From the NCBI GenBank assembly GCA_034422875.1, contig DAOUJI010000101.1, positions 1 to 16,197 of the forward strand: a stretch of DNA of 16,197 nt. Reading direction: 5' to 3'. Below are positions 15,134-16,197 of the stretch, piece by piece. Positions within the stretch are counted from its first letter, which is position 1, and every line of letters begins with the position of its first letter. The notes beneath the pieces are model-generated. The model was not told where the DNA came from. It searched no databases and worked only from the letters and a program-made list of their open reading frames with translations. Position numbers and translations under genes: made by a program. The DNA comes from DAOUJI01 sp034422875 (GTDB lineage: Bacteria; Chloroflexota; Dehalococcoidia; Lucifugimonadales; JAGWBF01).

Positions 15134-15775
15134 CTAGCTCTTGTCATCCTCGGCGCTGTCTTCCCGGGCTTCATCAACGGAGGCGCTGGCCTCCGGCTCG
15201 TCCTCTGCCTCAGCAACTGTCTCTACAACGTCGGAGTTGTCAGTCTCTTCAACTTCTGCGGCCTGTTCCTGTTCGGCCAGTTGAGCTTCAATTTCCTCTG
15301 GTCCTGCCGTCTCTTCCTCAACCTCGCTGGCGGCCTCTTCAGCGGCTGCAGCTTCTGCTTCAGCGATCGCCAGGGCGCGTTCCCGCTCCCGTGCCTCGGC
15401 TGCCGCCCGTTCCGCCCTTGTAGGGGCGCGGCGTTCCTTGATTCGGGCCGCCCTGCCGGAGAGGCCCCGTAGGTAGTACAGCTTGGCCCTGCGGACGACT
15501 CCCTGCCGGACTACTTCCACCGAGTCCAGCAAAGGTGAGTAGAAGGGAAACGTCCTTTCGATTCCTACACCGTGAGTGACCCGGCGCACCGTGAAGTTCG
15601 AGCCGGGGCCGCCGCCCCTCTTCTTGATGACGACGCCCTGGAAAGCCTGTATTCTCTCCCGTTCGCCTTCCCGGACCCTGAAATTCACTTTTACCGTGTC
15701 GCCTGAGCCGAACTCCGGTATCTTGGGATTGGGTGTCAGAGCGACTGCCGTTCGGGCTTCCATCGATTCTTCCAT
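15134..15775 (-). CDS. rplS: 50S ribosomal protein L19 with long acidic C-terminal extension
   Basis: A 213-residue form of L19, which sits at the 30S-50S interface. The first ~116 residues are a complete L19: PEFGSGDTVKVNFRV, FQGVVIKKRGGG, GSNFTVRRVTHGVGIERTFP, and VRRAKLYYLRGLSGRAARIKERR. Most L19 proteins end about here (115-125 residues). Another 97 residues follow, made almost only of Ala, Glu, Asp, Arg, Val and Ser. The tail is first an Ala/Arg/Glu helix, then strongly acidic and probably disordered. The frame continues to a single TAG with no frameshift sign. Start is ATG 15775; ATG 15763, four codons later with GGAAGA upstream, is equally possible. It follows trmD, the usual order. 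Confidence 0.93.
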   Translation of the reverse strand: MEESMEARTAVALTPNPKIPEFGSGDTVKVNFRVREGERERIQAFQGVVIKKRGGGPGSNFTVRRVTHGVGIERTFPFYSPLLDSVEVVRQGVVRRAKLYYLRGLSGRAARIKERRAPTRAERAAAEARERERALAIAEAEAAAAEEAASEVEEETAGPEEIEAQLAEQEQAAEVEETDNSDVVETVAEAEDEPEASASVDEAREDSAEDDKS

Positions 15776-15803
15776 CCTGGGTTCTATAGTTTTGAGCCGA
15801 TAT

Positions 15804-15835
15804 ATTCTATCCCTTGTCTCGGTTCCAAACAAGGG
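15804..15835 (-). promoter_or_regulatory. Candidate rplS promoter overlapped by an inverted repeat
   Basis: On the - strand TTGTTT (15827-15832, TTG core only) and TAGAAT (15804-15809, 5 of 6) are 17 bp apart, with initiation near 15797. A perfect 7-bp inverted repeat, CCCTTGT (15829-15835) and ACAAGGG (15811-15817) with an 11-nt loop, covers the -35 and spacer. It could be a protein-binding operator, or a hairpin in transcripts coming from trmD. Confidence 0.45.
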
Positions 15836-15854
15836 CGGTGGGTCACGTGTTGGG

Positions 15855-16197
15855 TCAGTCCTTCTCGTACCCTTGGCGCCTCAGGAAGTCCAGGTCCTCC
15901 TGGGACAGGAGCGCCTTAGCGAGCAGGTCCGGCCTCAGTGTCCATGTGCGGAGCAGCGACTGCTCCCGCCGCCACCGGGCTATCTCGCCGTGATTGCCGG
16001 ACAACAGCTCAGGCGGGACCTTGATGCCCCGGTATTCCGGCGGCCTGGTGTAGATGGGATGTTGCAGCAGCCCAGTGGCGATAGAGTCTTCATACACGCT
16101 GGTTTCGGAACCTACCACGCTCGGCACCAACCTTGCCACGGCATCCACCACCACCATTGCAGCCAGTTCTCCGCCCGTAATCACGTAGTCACCAATG
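15855..16197 (-). CDS. trmD: tRNA (guanine37-N1)-methyltransferase TrmD, C-terminal part (cut by window edge)
   Basis: The last 113 residues of TrmD, which methylates G37 of tRNAs using S-adenosylmethionine and prevents +1 frameshifting. The visible part begins IGDYVITGGELAAM, the conserved segment of the SPOUT trefoil knot that binds the cofactor. It continues through DAVARLVPSVVG, the EDS of YEDSIATG that carries the catalytic aspartate in studied enzymes, HPIYTRPPEYRG, and SGNHGEIARWRREQSL. It then ends RRQGYEKD with a TGA at 15855-15857. The reading frame stays open to the right edge, so the N-terminal half lies outside the window. It is followed by rplS after about 79 bp, the order seen in most bacteria. 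Confidence 0.95.
   Translation of the reverse strand, partial: IGDYVITGGELAAMVVVDAVARLVPSVVGSETSVYEDSIATGLLQHPIYTRPPEYRGIKVPPELLSGNHGEIARWRREQSLLRTWTLRPDLLAKALLSQEDLDFLRRQGYEKD

Noticed and set aside
15154..15427. A frameshift or mis-assembly creating the L19 tail
   Set aside because: The composition changes smoothly from the core helix to the tail within one frame, with a single stop and a normal gap to the next gene; a read-level check would still be useful.

Overview
The window is bacterial chromosomal DNA, densely coded, with G+C in the high fifties by eye. It carries no rRNA, tRNA, CRISPR array or insertion sequence. Most genes are housekeeping or core metabolism. ATA and AGG codons are used freely despite the GC-rich background, and GTG starts are common (secF, secD, def and priA all appear to use GTG). 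This style, together with the PriA and SecD variants, would fit a Chloroflexota/Dehalococcoidia-type bacterium, but nothing here is a decisive taxonomic marker and that placement is inference.

Layout. Positions 1-2938 read on the + strand: the last codons of an unknown upstream gene (overlapping the next by ATGA), a HerA-like hexameric ATPase, then a leader with a TATAAT box and a hairpin, and a leucine/branched-chain amino acid dehydrogenase. Everything from 2943 to the end is on the - strand. Read in the direction of transcription from the right edge: the 3' part of trmD; rplS with a long acidic tail; a small coiled-coil membrane protein followed by an intrinsic-type terminator; priA; def with its own promoter; secD and secF, translationally coupled; nfo (endonuclease IV); a small zincin metallopeptidase; a UMF1-type MFS transporter; an FAD-binding oxidase; and a CDGSH iron-sulfur protein with its own promoter, ending 4 bp from the dehydrogenase stop.

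Functional grouping. trmD-rplS is the conserved tRNA-methylation/ribosomal protein pair. priA-def keeps the widespread replication restart/peptide deformylase pairing but lacks the usual fmt neighbour. secD-secF supplies the proton-driven part of the Sec translocon without a yajC next to it. nfo and the small metalloprotease follow with short gaps, so secD-secF-nfo-zincin may be one transcript. The transporter and oxidase are 21 bp apart and probably co-transcribed.

The most unusual element is SecD. It is 840 residues long instead of the usual roughly 400-620, and its periplasmic region contains what I read as five diverged copies of a 55-65 residue unit, placed in two insertions. The second insertion splits a normally contiguous conserved stretch. 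Other non-standard features are a roughly 118-residue soluble insertion in the MFS transporter, a roughly 97-residue Ala/Glu/Asp tail on ribosomal protein L19, and four perfect-length 11-residue repeats in the small coiled-coil protein. No complete new defence or mobile system was found.
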